DNA of 64,000 nucleotides from Shinella sp. SUS2. GTDB taxonomy: Bacteria > Pseudomonadota > Alphaproteobacteria > Rhizobiales > Rhizobiaceae. The notes under the pieces were generated by a model, which did no database searches, was not told where the DNA came from, and saw nothing but the letters and a program-made list of their open reading frames with translations. The stretch lies in assembly GCF_001262505.1 (NCBI RefSeq), contig NZ_KQ410723.1:460115-524114 (forward strand), in the 5' to 3' direction. Made by a program: the position numbers and the translations under genes. Positions 1-7,939 of this stretch are shown piece after piece. The first letter of the stretch is position 1; the number at the start of each line of letters is the position of its first letter.

Positions 1-46
1 CGGAGGTCCGTCCTGCGCCAGAACTGTAAACCGCCACTAAAATACA

Positions 47-70
47 ACTAATATACAAAAAGTATATACC
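47..70. promoter_or_regulatory. Short AT-rich inverted repeat, possible operator
   Basis: Positions 51-56 (ATATAC) and 62-67 (GTATAT) form a perfect 6-bp inverted repeat around a 5-base A spacer, in an otherwise GC-rich sequence. The geometry resembles the repeat at 1739-1759 between the hydroxyproline genes. It may be an operator for a gene left of the window; no promoter can be assigned with confidence. Confidence 0.25.
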
Positions 71-85
71 CGGAAGGAGAAAATA

Positions 86-122
86 TGCGGGCCGGGCTTC
101 CCTCACGGAAAACCCGGCCCAC
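86..122 (-). terminator. Hairpin terminator after the KGSA dehydrogenase gene
   Basis: GGGCCGGG (89-96) pairs with CCCGGCCC (113-120), and an inner TTCC/GGAA pair extends the stem. It starts about 20 bases past the stop codon of the minus-strand dehydrogenase gene and is followed on that strand by an ATATTTT tract, as expected for an intrinsic terminator. Confidence 0.6.
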
Positions 123-142
123 AGGACGCATACGCTATTGAA

Positions 143-1660
143 TCAGTTGATAAAATCTTCCGGCAGAAGACCTTCCGGCATGTTCTGGTAGGAGACCGGG
201 CGCAGGAATCGGCGGATTGCCATCGTGCCGACGCTGGTGGCGCCGAAATTCGTGGAGGCCGGATACGGGCCGCCATGCACCATGGAATCCACCACCTCGA
301 CGCCCGTCGGGAAGCCGTTGACGAGCACGCGACCAGCCTTGCGCTCGAGCGCCGGGCGCAGGCGCTTTGCGTCAGCAAGATCGCCGTCATCCATGTGGAT
401 GGTCGCCGTCAGCTGGCCTTCGAAATTGCGGGCGAGCTTTTCCATCTCGTCGACCGAAGAGACGCGCACGACGAGGCCGAGCGGACCGAAGACTTCTTCC
501 GACAGAGCATGGTCGGCAAGGAACTGTTCGCCCGAGATCTCGAAGAGGTTCGGCAGCACCGTGCGGCCGGTGGATGCGGTCGTCAACAGCGGCTTGACGG
601 TGTTGCGGCTTTCAAAGCGCGCCTGACCGTCCTGATAGGCCTTGGCGATGCCGTCGGTCAGCATGGTCTGCGGAGCGACCTTGCCGAGGGCCTCCACGGC
701 GGCTGCCGTGAAGCGATCGGCATCTGCGCCGTCCTGGACGATGGCAATGCCCGGATTGGTGCAAAACTGGCCGGCGCCCATGGTGAGCGAGCCCGCCCAG
801 CCCTGGCCGAGGCCTTCCGCCCGGGCCTTCATAGCCTCCGGGAGCAGGAACATCGGGTTGACCGAGCCGAGTTCACCGAAGAACGGGATCGGCTCCGGGC
901 GCGCGGCGCACAGGTTAAAGAGGGCGCGGCCGCCGGCGAGCGAGCCGGTGAAGCCGACAGCCTTGATCAGCGGATGCTGCACCAACGCCTCGCCGACCTG
1001 GCGGTTTCCGCCCTGGATGAGCGAGAAGACGCCCGGATGCACACCGGTCTTGCGGACGGCGGCCTCGATCGCCTCGGCGATGATCTCGCCCGTACCCGGA
1101 TGGGCGGAATGCCCCTTGACGACGACGGGGCAGCCGGCAGCCAGCGCGGCGGCCGTGTCGCCGCCGGCCGTGGAGAAGGCGAGCGGGAAGTTGGAGGCAC
1201 CGAAGACGGCAACCGGGCCGATCGGCCGCTGGATCAGGCGGATCTCCGGGCGCGGCGCCGGCTGGCGATCGGGAAGAGCCGCATCGAAGCGGCGGTCGAG
1301 ATAGTCGCCCTTCTCGATATGGTCGGCGAAGAGGCGGAGCTGGCCGGTGGTGCGGCCGCGCTCGCCCTGAAGGCGGGCGACCGGCAGGCCGGTTTCCTGC
1401 GTGCCGATCTCGGTGATGGCCTCTGCACGCGTCTCGATCTCGTCGGCGATGGCGCGCAGGAACGCGGCCCGCTCGGCGCGGGAGGAATAGCCGTAGCTGA
1501 GGAAGGCCTCTTCCGCGGCTTCCGCGGCCTTGTTCACCAGCTCCACCGTGCCGACGGCGAAATCATGCGCCGGGCCATGGGCGGGCGAGGAGGTGAAGGC
1601 GCCGTTTCCGTCAAGCCATTGCCCGGCGACGAGATGTTTACCGTTGGGGGTGAAAGCCAT
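143..1660 (-). CDS. hypH: Alpha-ketoglutaric semialdehyde dehydrogenase (2,5-dioxopentanoate dehydrogenase)
   Basis: A 505-residue NAD(P)-dependent aldehyde dehydrogenase. The active-site regions are visible: the GELGSVNP stretch with the general-base Glu and the GQFCTNPG stretch with the nucleophilic Cys. The sequence belongs to the KGSA dehydrogenase subgroup, which oxidises alpha-ketoglutarate semialdehyde to 2-oxoglutarate, the last step of trans-4-hydroxyproline degradation. The ATG at 1660 is preferred to one 18 bases upstream because GAGAAAGG lies at good spacing before it. The HypD-type deaminase and GntR regulator a few kb away support the hydroxyproline role. A sugar-acid pathway (arabinose, glucarate) uses the same enzyme class, so the assignment depends partly on context. 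Confidence 0.85.
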   Translation of the reverse strand: MAFTPNGKHLVAGQWLDGNGAFTSSPAHGPAHDFAVGTVELVNKAAEAAEEAFLSYGYSSRAERAAFLRAIADEIETRAEAITEIGTQETGLPVARLQGERGRTTGQLRLFADHIEKGDYLDRRFDAALPDRQPAPRPEIRLIQRPIGPVAVFGASNFPLAFSTAGGDTAAALAAGCPVVVKGHSAHPGTGEIIAEAIEAAVRKTGVHPGVFSLIQGGNRQVGEALVQHPLIKAVGFTGSLAGGRALFNLCAARPEPIPFFGELGSVNPMFLLPEAMKARAEGLGQGWAGSLTMGAGQFCTNPGIAIVQDGADADRFTAAAVEALGKVAPQTMLTDGIAKAYQDGQARFESRNTVKPLLTTASTGRTVLPNLFEISGEQFLADHALSEEVFGPLGLVVRVSSVDEMEKLARNFEGQLTATIHMDDGDLADAKRLRPALERKAGRVLVNGFPTGVEVVDSMVHGGPYPASTNFGATSVGTMAIRRFLRPVSYQNMPEGLLPEDFIN

Positions 1661-1738
1661 TAGACGTACCTTTCTCACGGGAAGAGGGATTCGCCCCCGA
1701 CATAGACTCTTGCGGGGTGAATTGCACTTGTCGAAATC

Positions 1739-1759
1739 TTGTATACTCTATGTATGCAA
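1739..1759. promoter_or_regulatory. Inverted repeat in the divergent hypH / Ldh-family promoter region
   Basis: TTGTATAC (1739-1746) and GTATGCAA (1752-1759) form an 8-bp inverted repeat with one mismatch and a 5-base spacer. It lies between the two divergent gene starts (1660 and 1810), where a shared operator is expected. The regulator is not known; the GntR protein encoded at 4736-5440 is the obvious local candidate. Confidence 0.4.
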
Positions 1760-1809
1760 ATGATCAATCGCCAACCTGACCCGGTCGGCAAAAGTGGAAG
1801 AGACCAGAG

Positions 1810-2847
1810 ATGACGCAGACCTCCACCCTGACGATTGCCGCCCTTCACGAACGGGTAGAAGCGATCTTCCGCAAGGCCGGCCTCAACGCCGTGCAGGCCG
1901 GCGCGCTTGCCCGCGTCATCGTCGCCGGGGAGCGGGATGCCTGCAAGTCGCACGGCATCTACCGGATCGAGGGTGCACTGCGCACCGTCAAGGCCGGCAA
2001 GGTGAAGCCGGACGCCGTGCCGGTGCTGGACGCCAACGAGGGCTCGGCGATCGTCAAGGTCAATGCCAGCGGCGGCTTCGCCAACCCGGCCTTCGAACTC
2101 GGCGTGCCGGTACTTGCCGAGCGCGCCCGCAAGCTCGGGATTGCCGCGCTCGTCATCAACGACTGCACGCATTTCTCCGCCCTCTGGCCGGAGGTCGAGG
2201 CTGTCACCAATGAAGGGCTTGCCGGCCTCGTCATGTGCCCGAGCTATGCCACCGTCGCGCCTACCGGCGGCAACAAGCCGCTGCTCGGCACCAATCCCTT
2301 CGCCTTCGGCTGGCCGCGCAAGGGCGATGCGCCCTATGTCTTCGACTTCGCCACCTCGGTCGCCGCCCGCGGCGAGATCGAGCTGCACCGCCGCGCCGGC
2401 AAACAGCTGCCCGAAGGTTGGGCGATCGACGCAGACGGCAACCCGACCACCGATCCGGAAGCCGCGCTCGCCGGCGCCATGCTGCCCTTCGGCGGCCACA
2501 AGGGGTCGGCCATCGGCACGATGATCGAACTGCTCGCCGGCATCATGATTGGCGACCTCACGAGCCCTGAGGTTCTCGACTATCTCGGCACCACGACGCT
2601 TGCTCCCTTCCACGGCGAGCTGATCATCGCCATGTCGCCGGAAGCCTTCTCCGCCGGTCGCCCTGGCGATCCCTTCGCCCGCGCCGAAGTGCTGTTCGAG
2701 GCCATCGTCGGCCAGGGTGCCCGCCTGCCCTCGCAGCGCCGCTTCGTGGCGCGCAGGACGTCCGAAACGGACGGCGTCACGCTCACGGCTGCCGAACTGG
2801 AACAGCTCGACCGCCTGCTGGAAAAGGGCCTCGACGCCATCGCATAA
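1810..2847 (+). CDS. Malate/L-lactate dehydrogenase-family oxidoreductase (pyrroline/piperideine-2-carboxylate reductase-like)
   Basis: A 345-residue protein of the Ldh_2 (malate/L-lactate/ureidoglycolate dehydrogenase) family. Members near hydroxyproline genes often reduce cyclic imino acids such as delta-1-pyrroline-2-carboxylate or delta-1-piperideine-2-carboxylate with NADPH. Visible family features are the conserved KSHGIYRI region, the GTNPFAFGWP stretch and the glycine-rich GGHKGSAIGTMIE segment near the C terminus. It is divergent from the KGSA dehydrogenase gene and shares its promoter region. The Sinorhizobium meliloti hydroxyproline locus contains a gene of this family (hypS, from memory). 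Substrate is inferred from context only. Confidence 0.72.
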   Translation: MTQTSTLTIAALHERVEAIFRKAGLNAVQAGALARVIVAGERDACKSHGIYRIEGALRTVKAGKVKPDAVPVLDANEGSAIVKVNASGGFANPAFELGVPVLAERARKLGIAALVINDCTHFSALWPEVEAVTNEGLAGLVMCPSYATVAPTGGNKPLLGTNPFAFGWPRKGDAPYVFDFATSVAARGEIELHRRAGKQLPEGWAIDADGNPTTDPEAALAGAMLPFGGHKGSAIGTMIELLAGIMIGDLTSPEVLDYLGTTTLAPFHGELIIAMSPEAFSAGRPGDPFARAEVLFEAIVGQGARLPSQRRFVARRTSETDGVTLTAAELEQLDRLLEKGLDAIA

Positions 2848-2888
2848 GGGGTTCAGCCCCGCCGCCGCGGCAAGACATTGCCGCGGCT

Positions 2889-3521
2889 TCAGCCCTTCTG
2901 CAGGGCGAGATGGGCACCGAGGCCGATGAGGATCGTCCCGCCTGCCCGGCGCACCAGCGCCTGCACCCCGCTCGACCGCTTCAGCCGCGCCAGGATGACA
3001 TCAGCCAGGAGCACGGTGACGATATCGGCGAAGGTGAAGATGAGGTTCACCATCGTTCCGAGAATGGCAAGCTGTACCCAGACCGGCAGGCTGGCGCCGC
3101 TGTCGACGAACTGCGGCAGGAAGGCGAGGAAGAAGATCGCCGTCTTGGGATTGAGCACCTCGACGGTGATGCTCTGGATAAACGCCCGCCGCCCGCCCTT
3201 CGGCACCACGGTGACATCACCCTCTTCCCGCATATCCGTCGATCGGAAAAGCGAAATGCCGAGCCAGACGAGATAGGCGGCTCCCAGCAGCTTGACGACG
3301 GTATAGGCGACCGGCACCGCATGGAACAGGGCGGAAAGCCCGGCCGCGGCGGCGATGATATGGGCATAGGATCCCAGATGGATGCCGAGCACCGCCATCA
3401 GGCCCGCCGCGCGACCGCCCGCCATGGTCCGGGCGGCGGCATAGAGCATGGCGGGGCCGGGAATGAAGGCGAAGATCGCCGTGGTCACGGCAAAGGCAAG
3501 CAGCACGTCCAGGGAAGGCAT
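2889..3521 (-). CDS. LysE/RhtB-family amino-acid exporter
   Basis: A 210-residue inner-membrane protein with about six hydrophobic segments and the LysE/RhtB family pattern: the N-terminal FIPGPAMLYAAARTMAGGR stretch and the VEVLNPKTAIFFLAFLPQF motif. Such proteins export amino acids. The start at 3521 has GAGGA nine bases upstream; a longer frame to 3578 lacks a better site. It lies between the Ldh-family gene and hypD, so export of an imino or amino acid linked to hydroxyproline is possible but unproven. Confidence 0.8.
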   Translation of the reverse strand: MPSLDVLLAFAVTTAIFAFIPGPAMLYAAARTMAGGRAAGLMAVLGIHLGSYAHIIAAAAGLSALFHAVPVAYTVVKLLGAAYLVWLGISLFRSTDMREEGDVTVVPKGGRRAFIQSITVEVLNPKTAIFFLAFLPQFVDSGASLPVWVQLAILGTMVNLIFTFADIVTVLLADVILARLKRSSGVQALVRRAGGTILIGLGAHLALQKG

Positions 3522-3583
3522 TTCCGGTTCCTCGCGATCGATTTTCGCGACTGTCGCAAAAGCGGACCACGACGGCAATGCAA

Positions 3584-3620
3584 AACGAAACGCCGCCCGC
3601 AGCGTGGGCTGCAGGCGGCG
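3584..3620 (-). terminator. Intrinsic terminator of hypD
   Basis: CGCCGCCCGCAG (3591-3602) pairs with CTGCAGGCGGCG (3609-3620) apart from one wobble, with a 6-base loop. On the minus strand it is followed by TTTCGTTTT, and it begins about 30 bases after the hypD stop codon. Confidence 0.75.
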
Positions 3621-3650
3621 TGAAATGCCCGTAGAGGGGTGATCGGAGGC

Positions 3651-4613
3651 TTACGCCTTGTAGGTCTGCACGGCGCCCGGCAGCTTGCTCCATTCGGCAT
3701 AACAGGTATCGAACAGCTTCAGCTGGCTTTCGACATAGCCGCGCTGGCTGTCGGAAAGCGCGTCGGTCTCGTAGAAGTGCAGCGTGTATTCCTTGTCGCC
3801 CTTCAGCACCATCATGTGCTTGAAGTAGAGAACGAGGTCCGGGCCTTCGTCGAAGGAGGAGAGCACGGCAAGCGCCGATTCCAGCTCCAGCGCGCGGGCG
3901 CGGGCATCCGGGTCGCCCTTGGCGGCAGCCTGGGCGAGGTTGCACATGTGGATGACTTCCTTCGGCAGCACGCAGCCGATGCCGGTGATCGCGCCGACGG
4001 CGCCGCAATCGACGAAGCCGGTGAAGACACAGGTATCGACGCCGATCATCAGCGAGACGTCATCGTCGCGGCTGGTGATGTTCTCGGCCGCATAGCGCAT
4101 GTCGGCCGCACCGCCGAATTCCTTGAAGCCGACGAGGTTCTTGTGGTCTTCGCGCAGCGCGAAGAACAGGTCGGCGCGGGTGGCGAAGCCGTAGTAGGGG
4201 CTGTTGTAGATGACGGCCGGCAGATCCGGCGCAGCGGAGAGGATCGCCTTGAAGTGGTTCTTCTGGGCAGCGACGACGGAGCCGCGGGAGAGGACGCGCG
4301 GGATGACCATAAGACCCTGTGCACCGACCTTCTGGGCATGGGCGGCATGGGCAACGGCCGAGGCGGTGTTGACGGCGCCGGTGCCGACGATGACCGGGAT
4401 GCCCGCCTTGACGAGGCGCTCGACGCCCTCCATGCGCTGCGCGTCGGTCAGCAGCGGCCAGTCACCCATCGAGCCGCAATAGACGACAGCCGACATGCCC
4501 TTTTCGATGAGTTCCTTGCCCTTGCGCACCAGCTGGTCGAAATCCGGCGTGCGGTCGTCCTTGCAGGGGGTCATCAGGGCGGGAATGACACCGGAAAAAA
4601 TCTTGGCCTTCAT
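3651..4613 (-). CDS. hypD: HypD-type 1-pyrroline-4-hydroxy-2-carboxylate deaminase (DHDPS superfamily)
   Basis: A 320-residue member of the dihydrodipicolinate synthase/N-acetylneuraminate lyase superfamily. The Schiff-base lysine sits in GFKEFGG and the partner tyrosine in IYNSPYYG. In the hydroxyproline pathway this enzyme removes ammonia from 1-pyrroline-4-hydroxy-2-carboxylate to give alpha-ketoglutarate semialdehyde, the substrate of the dehydrogenase encoded at 143-1660. Start chosen at 4613, with GGAGA seven bases upstream; the frame extends further but lacks a ribosome site. True lysine-biosynthetic DapA is unlikely because of the neighbours and the divergent sequence. A long palindrome lies about 90 bases upstream. 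Confidence 0.85.
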   Translation of the reverse strand: MKAKIFSGVIPALMTPCKDDRTPDFDQLVRKGKELIEKGMSAVVYCGSMGDWPLLTDAQRMEGVERLVKAGIPVIVGTGAVNTASAVAHAAHAQKVGAQGLMVIPRVLSRGSVVAAQKNHFKAILSAAPDLPAVIYNSPYYGFATRADLFFALREDHKNLVGFKEFGGAADMRYAAENITSRDDDVSLMIGVDTCVFTGFVDCGAVGAITGIGCVLPKEVIHMCNLAQAAAKGDPDARARALELESALAVLSSFDEGPDLVLYFKHMMVLKGDKEYTLHFYETDALSDSQRGYVESQLKLFDTCYAEWSKLPGAVQTYKA

Positions 4614-4698
4614 GTCGGTCTCCTTTGGCGGTTCATCGGATGGTCGGCCGGCACGATGCACTGGGCCTCCCCTCTCTCTGAGGATGGGTATAGCATCT

Positions 4699-4728
4699 TG
4701 TATTTTATTTGTCGACAAGAAAAATACA
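4699..4728. promoter_or_regulatory. Putative HypR (GntR) operator in front of hypD
   Basis: A 30-bp near-perfect palindrome: the arms 4699-4713 and 4714-4728 match at 13 of 15 positions, centred on TTGTCGACAA. GntR/FCD regulators typically bind short symmetric sites of this shape. The same TTGTCGACAA core recurs upstream of the GntR gene at 5452-5461, consistent with one regulator controlling both hypD and itself. Confidence 0.65.
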
Positions 4729-4735
4729 GCGCCTG

Positions 4736-5440
4736 TCAGAGCGCAATGTCGAGCCTGTCGTTGCGGCTGAACAGCTTCTGCACCTGGGCGACGATCGCCT
4801 CGGCATGGGCCTTGCCGAGCCGGTCCGCCTCCTCGATGTCACGGGCCTCGATGGCGGCAATGATCGCGGCATGCTCATCCACGAAGCGCTGGGGAAACTG
4901 CTCGTCGTAGGACTGGTAGTAGAGCTGCAGGATGCGCCGTCCCTCGTCGAGCAGCCGGCGGAACAGGCTGGTGAAATAGGGGTTGCGCCCGGCCTCGGCG
5001 ATCGCGGCGTGGAAGGCCGCGTTGGTGGCGATCATCGTCAGGGCGTCGCGCGCCTTGAGCGCCGCCGCATAGTCCTCGTGAAACCCTCTGATGATGGCGA
5101 GGTCCTCGGGGCGGTGCGCCTGCGCCGCAAGCCGCGTCGTCACCCGGTACATCAGCACCAGCGCGTCGAAGAAGGTGTGCAGGTTGAGGAAGTCGATGTT
5201 CGAGACCATGGTCGAGCGGTTCGGTAGAGTCTCGATCAGCCCCTCGCCGGCAAGCCGGACCAGCGCCTCGCGGATGGGCGTGCGCGACATCTTGAACCGC
5301 TCGGCAAGCTGCACCTCGTCGATCGGGCTGCCGGGGGCAAGCTTCAGGTCGAGGATCTCATCGCGCAAGAGGTCATAGACCATCTTCACACCGGAGCCTC
5401 GTTTGCGTTCGGGCAAGGAACTGGAATCGGTATCGGTCAT
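4736..5440 (-). CDS. hypR: GntR-family (FCD domain) transcriptional regulator, HypR-like
   Basis: A 234-residue regulator. The N-terminal winged helix (about residues 13-80) includes the GntR recognition region LAERFKMSRTPIREALVRLAGEGLI. The remaining all-helical part is an FCD ligand-binding domain. It lies just upstream of hypD on the same strand, and TTGTCGACAA palindromes stand on both sides of it. In S. meliloti a GntR protein (HypR) represses the hydroxyproline genes; the same role is inferred here. The ATG at 5440 is preceded by AGGA; an ATG 21 bases upstream is possible but falls inside the putative operator. Confidence 0.82.
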   Translation of the reverse strand: MTDTDSSSLPERKRGSGVKMVYDLLRDEILDLKLAPGSPIDEVQLAERFKMSRTPIREALVRLAGEGLIETLPNRSTMVSNIDFLNLHTFFDALVLMYRVTTRLAAQAHRPEDLAIIRGFHEDYAAALKARDALTMIATNAAFHAAIAEAGRNPYFTSLFRRLLDEGRRILQLYYQSYDEQFPQRFVDEHAAIIAAIEARDIEEADRLGKAHAEAIVAQVQKLFSRNDRLDIAL

Positions 5441-5441
5441 C

Positions 5442-5471
5442 GAAAATCCTCTTGTCGACAAAAGAAATACA
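5442..5471. promoter_or_regulatory. Second TTGTCGACAA palindrome, in front of the GntR gene
   Basis: TTGTCGACAA (5452-5461) is identical to the core of the palindrome before hypD. The downstream half (5457-5471, GACAAAAGAAATACA) closely resembles the 4714-4728 arm, while the other arm is degenerate. Likely an autoregulatory site of the GntR protein. Confidence 0.55.
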
Positions 5472-5664
5472 ATTGTCCGGCAACGCTATCAATCGTTTAA
5501 AGTGGGCATTTTGACGAAAGTGTCGTCAAGTCTCCGAAGCGCGGGATTCCCCGAAATCCTGCGGCTCCCCCGCACAAAGACGAAAAAACGCGTGCGAAAG
5601 CCCGCCGGCGAGACGCCGGCAGCCGCTCTTTTGTCCTGAAGGGTGCCGTCACCTCGCGCTGACG

Positions 5665-6726
5665 CTATGCCTCGTCCCGCCGCGTCGGATAGGGATGCGT
5701 TTGCCCGCGAAAATCACGAAGACGGAAACAGCCATCGTCCGCCTCTTCGACCGCTGCCGAATCCGCACGCACCTTGCCGTGCCCGCCGGGGATGTCGAGG
5801 ATATAGTCCGGCTGGCAGAGACCCGAGACATGGCCGCGCAGGCTCTCGACCAGCGCCCTGCCCTCGGCGAGCGTCAGGCGGAAATGCGCCGTGCCCGGTG
5901 CAAGGTCGGGATGATGCAGGTAATAGGGCTTGATCCGGTTCTCGACGAAAGCGCGCATCAGATCGGCCAGCACCGCCGCATCGTCGTTGACGCCTTTCAG
6001 CAGCACCGTCTGGCTGATCATCACCATACCGGCATCGACGATGCGGGCGATGGCGGCACGGGCCTCGGCGGTGAATTCGCGCGGATGGTTGGCGTGCAGC
6101 GCCACATAGGTCGTCTTGCCGGAGGCCTTCAGCGCCGCGATCAGCGCGGCATCCACCCGCGCAGGATCGACGACGGGCACGCGGCTGTGGAACCGCACGA
6201 TCTTCACATGGGGGATGGCGGCAAGCCGTTCCATCATGGCCTGCAGCCGGCGCGGCGAGAGCACGAGCGGATCGCCGCCCGTCAGGATCACCTCCCAGAT
6301 CGCCGGCCGCGCCGCGATATAGGCGATCGCCGCATCGAGTGCCTGGGCGGACAGGGTGCCGAGCCCTTCGGGCCCGACCATCTCGCGGCGGAAACAGAAG
6401 CGGCAATAGACCGGGCAGACATGCACGGCCTTCAGCAGGACACGATCGGGATAACGATGCACGATGCCCTCGACCGGGCTGTGCGCGAGATCGCCGATCG
6501 GATCGGCGCGCTCCTCCGGCAAAGTCTCGAGCTCGGCGGGGTCGGGCACGAACTGGCGGGCGATCGGATCGTCGCGGTCCGCAGGATCGATCAGCGCGAC
6601 GAGCGGCGGCGTGACGGCGACGGCATAACGCGCGGCAACGGCCGTCGCGCCCGCCCGTCCCGCCTCAGGAACGAGACCGGCCTCGACGAGTTCGGCCACC
6701 GTCGTCAGGCTGCGTGCCGCCGTCAT
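5665..6726 (-). CDS. epmB: EF-P-(R)-beta-lysine pathway radical SAM 2,3-aminomutase
   Basis: A 353-residue KamA-family radical SAM protein. The 4Fe-4S cluster cysteines are C104, C108 and C111 (CPVYCRFC), and a glycine-rich GGHGKV motif near the C terminus holds the likely PLP lysine. EpmB converts L-alpha-lysine to (R)-beta-lysine, which EpmA attaches to elongation factor P. The start at 6726 overlaps the epmA stop by ATGA, so translation is coupled. The efp gene lies divergently just beyond epmA. Free-standing catabolic lysine 2,3-aminomutase is less likely given the short N terminus and the context. Confidence 0.9.
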   Translation of the reverse strand: MTAARSLTTVAELVEAGLVPEAGRAGATAVAARYAVAVTPPLVALIDPADRDDPIARQFVPDPAELETLPEERADPIGDLAHSPVEGIVHRYPDRVLLKAVHVCPVYCRFCFRREMVGPEGLGTLSAQALDAAIAYIAARPAIWEVILTGGDPLVLSPRRLQAMMERLAAIPHVKIVRFHSRVPVVDPARVDAALIAALKASGKTTYVALHANHPREFTAEARAAIARIVDAGMVMISQTVLLKGVNDDAAVLADLMRAFVENRIKPYYLHHPDLAPGTAHFRLTLAEGRALVESLRGHVSGLCQPDYILDIPGGHGKVRADSAAVEEADDGCFRLRDFRGQTHPYPTRRDEA

Positions 6727-7778
6727 GGCGCCGTCTCCGCGACCGGCGCCCAGATCACCTGGTCGATGCGCGCGGCGCCCGTCGCCAGCATGACCAGCCG
6801 GTCGAAGCCGAGCGCGATGCCGCTCGCCTCCGGCATATGGGCGAGTGCGGCAAGGAAATCCTCGTCGAGCGGATAGGTCTCGCCGTAGACGCGGACCTTT
6901 TCCGCCATTTCCAGCTCGAAGCGTCGGCGCTGCTCGTCCGCATCGGTCAGTTCGCCGAAGGCATTGGCCAATTCCACGCCGCAGGCATAGAGCTCGAACC
7001 GCTCGGCGACCCGCCGGTCCCGCGCCGCCGGGCGGGCAAGCGCCGCTTCCGCGGTCGGATATTCGCACAGAATGGTGGCGCGGCCGAAACCGAGCTGCGG
7101 CTCGACCTTTTCAATCAGAATACGGCTGAAGAGATCGGCCCAGGTGTCGTCTTCCGCCACGCGCAGCCCGGCCGCCCGCATGGCGGCGGCAAGGCGCGCG
7201 CGGTCCGTCGCGCCATCAGGGTCGATCGAAGCGAGAAGGTCGATGCCGGCATGGCGCCGGAAGGCATCCGCCACTGTCAGCCGCTCCGGCGGCAGGGCCG
7301 GATCGCAGGTCGCACCGCGATAGGTGAGCATCGATGCGCCCGTCACTCCGGCGGCCAACACGAGGATTTCGGCGCAATCCTCCATCAGCACCTCATAGGC
7401 CTCGCCCGCCCGATACCATTCCAGCATGGTGAATTCCGGGTGATGCAGCGGCCCGCGTTCCCGGTTGCGGTAGACATGGGCGAAGCAGGCGATGCGCTGT
7501 TCGCCCGCCGCCAGCAGCTTCTTGCAGGCGAATTCCGGCGAGGTGTGCAGGTAAAGCGGCGTCCTTGCACCGGAATGGCCGATCGCGGCGGTCTCGAAGG
7601 CGTGCAGATGCGCCTCGTTGCCCGGAGAGACCTGCAGCGTCGCCGTATCCACCTCGGTGAAGTCGCGCGCCGTGAACCAGCCGCGCAACGCCGCCTGGAT
7701 GCGGTTTCGCGCCAGAAGGAACGGCCGGCGATCGGCATGGACATCGGGCGCCCACCAGGGCGAGGGCTTCAGGCTCAT
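6723..7778 (-). CDS. epmA: EF-P--beta-lysine ligase (PoxA/GenX)
   Basis: A 351-residue class II lysyl-tRNA synthetase paralogue without the anticodon-binding N-terminal domain. Class II motif 2 (YRNRERGPLHHPEFTMLEWY) and motif 3 (GIALGFDRLVML) are both present. It activates (R)-beta-lysine and transfers it to the conserved EF-P lysine. Start at 7778 with AGGAA upstream; an in-frame extension to 7895 lacks support. It forms a two-gene operon with epmB through an ATGA overlap and is divergent from efp, its protein substrate. Confidence 0.92.
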   Translation of the reverse strand: MSLKPSPWWAPDVHADRRPFLLARNRIQAALRGWFTARDFTEVDTATLQVSPGNEAHLHAFETAAIGHSGARTPLYLHTSPEFACKKLLAAGEQRIACFAHVYRNRERGPLHHPEFTMLEWYRAGEAYEVLMEDCAEILVLAAGVTGASMLTYRGATCDPALPPERLTVADAFRRHAGIDLLASIDPDGATDRARLAAAMRAAGLRVAEDDTWADLFSRILIEKVEPQLGFGRATILCEYPTAEAALARPAARDRRVAERFELYACGVELANAFGELTDADEQRRRFELEMAEKVRVYGETYPLDEDFLAALAHMPEASGIALGFDRLVMLATGAARIDQVIWAPVAETAP

Positions 7779-7939
7779 GACGTTCCTGTGGCAGGTTTCT
7801 TCGCGCTTGCCGGCGGACAGACTGGTCTTTTGCCGGAATATAGGATAGTTGCGGCCCCGAAAACACATTTTCGGCACTCGGGGAAGGCGTCTCACGGCGG
7901 TCCTGTACGCCGCGATCCATCCAGTTACAAGGAAGACTT

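Noticed and set aside
85..141. 18-codon plus-strand ORF with a good AAGGAG site, like a leader peptide
   Set aside because: It overlaps the terminator hairpin of the minus-strand gene and has no downstream plus-strand gene to regulate.
3651..4613. Reading hypD as lysine-biosynthetic dapA
   Set aside because: The KGSA dehydrogenase, GntR regulator and Ldh-family neighbours point to hydroxyproline degradation, where a DHDPS-superfamily deaminase is expected.
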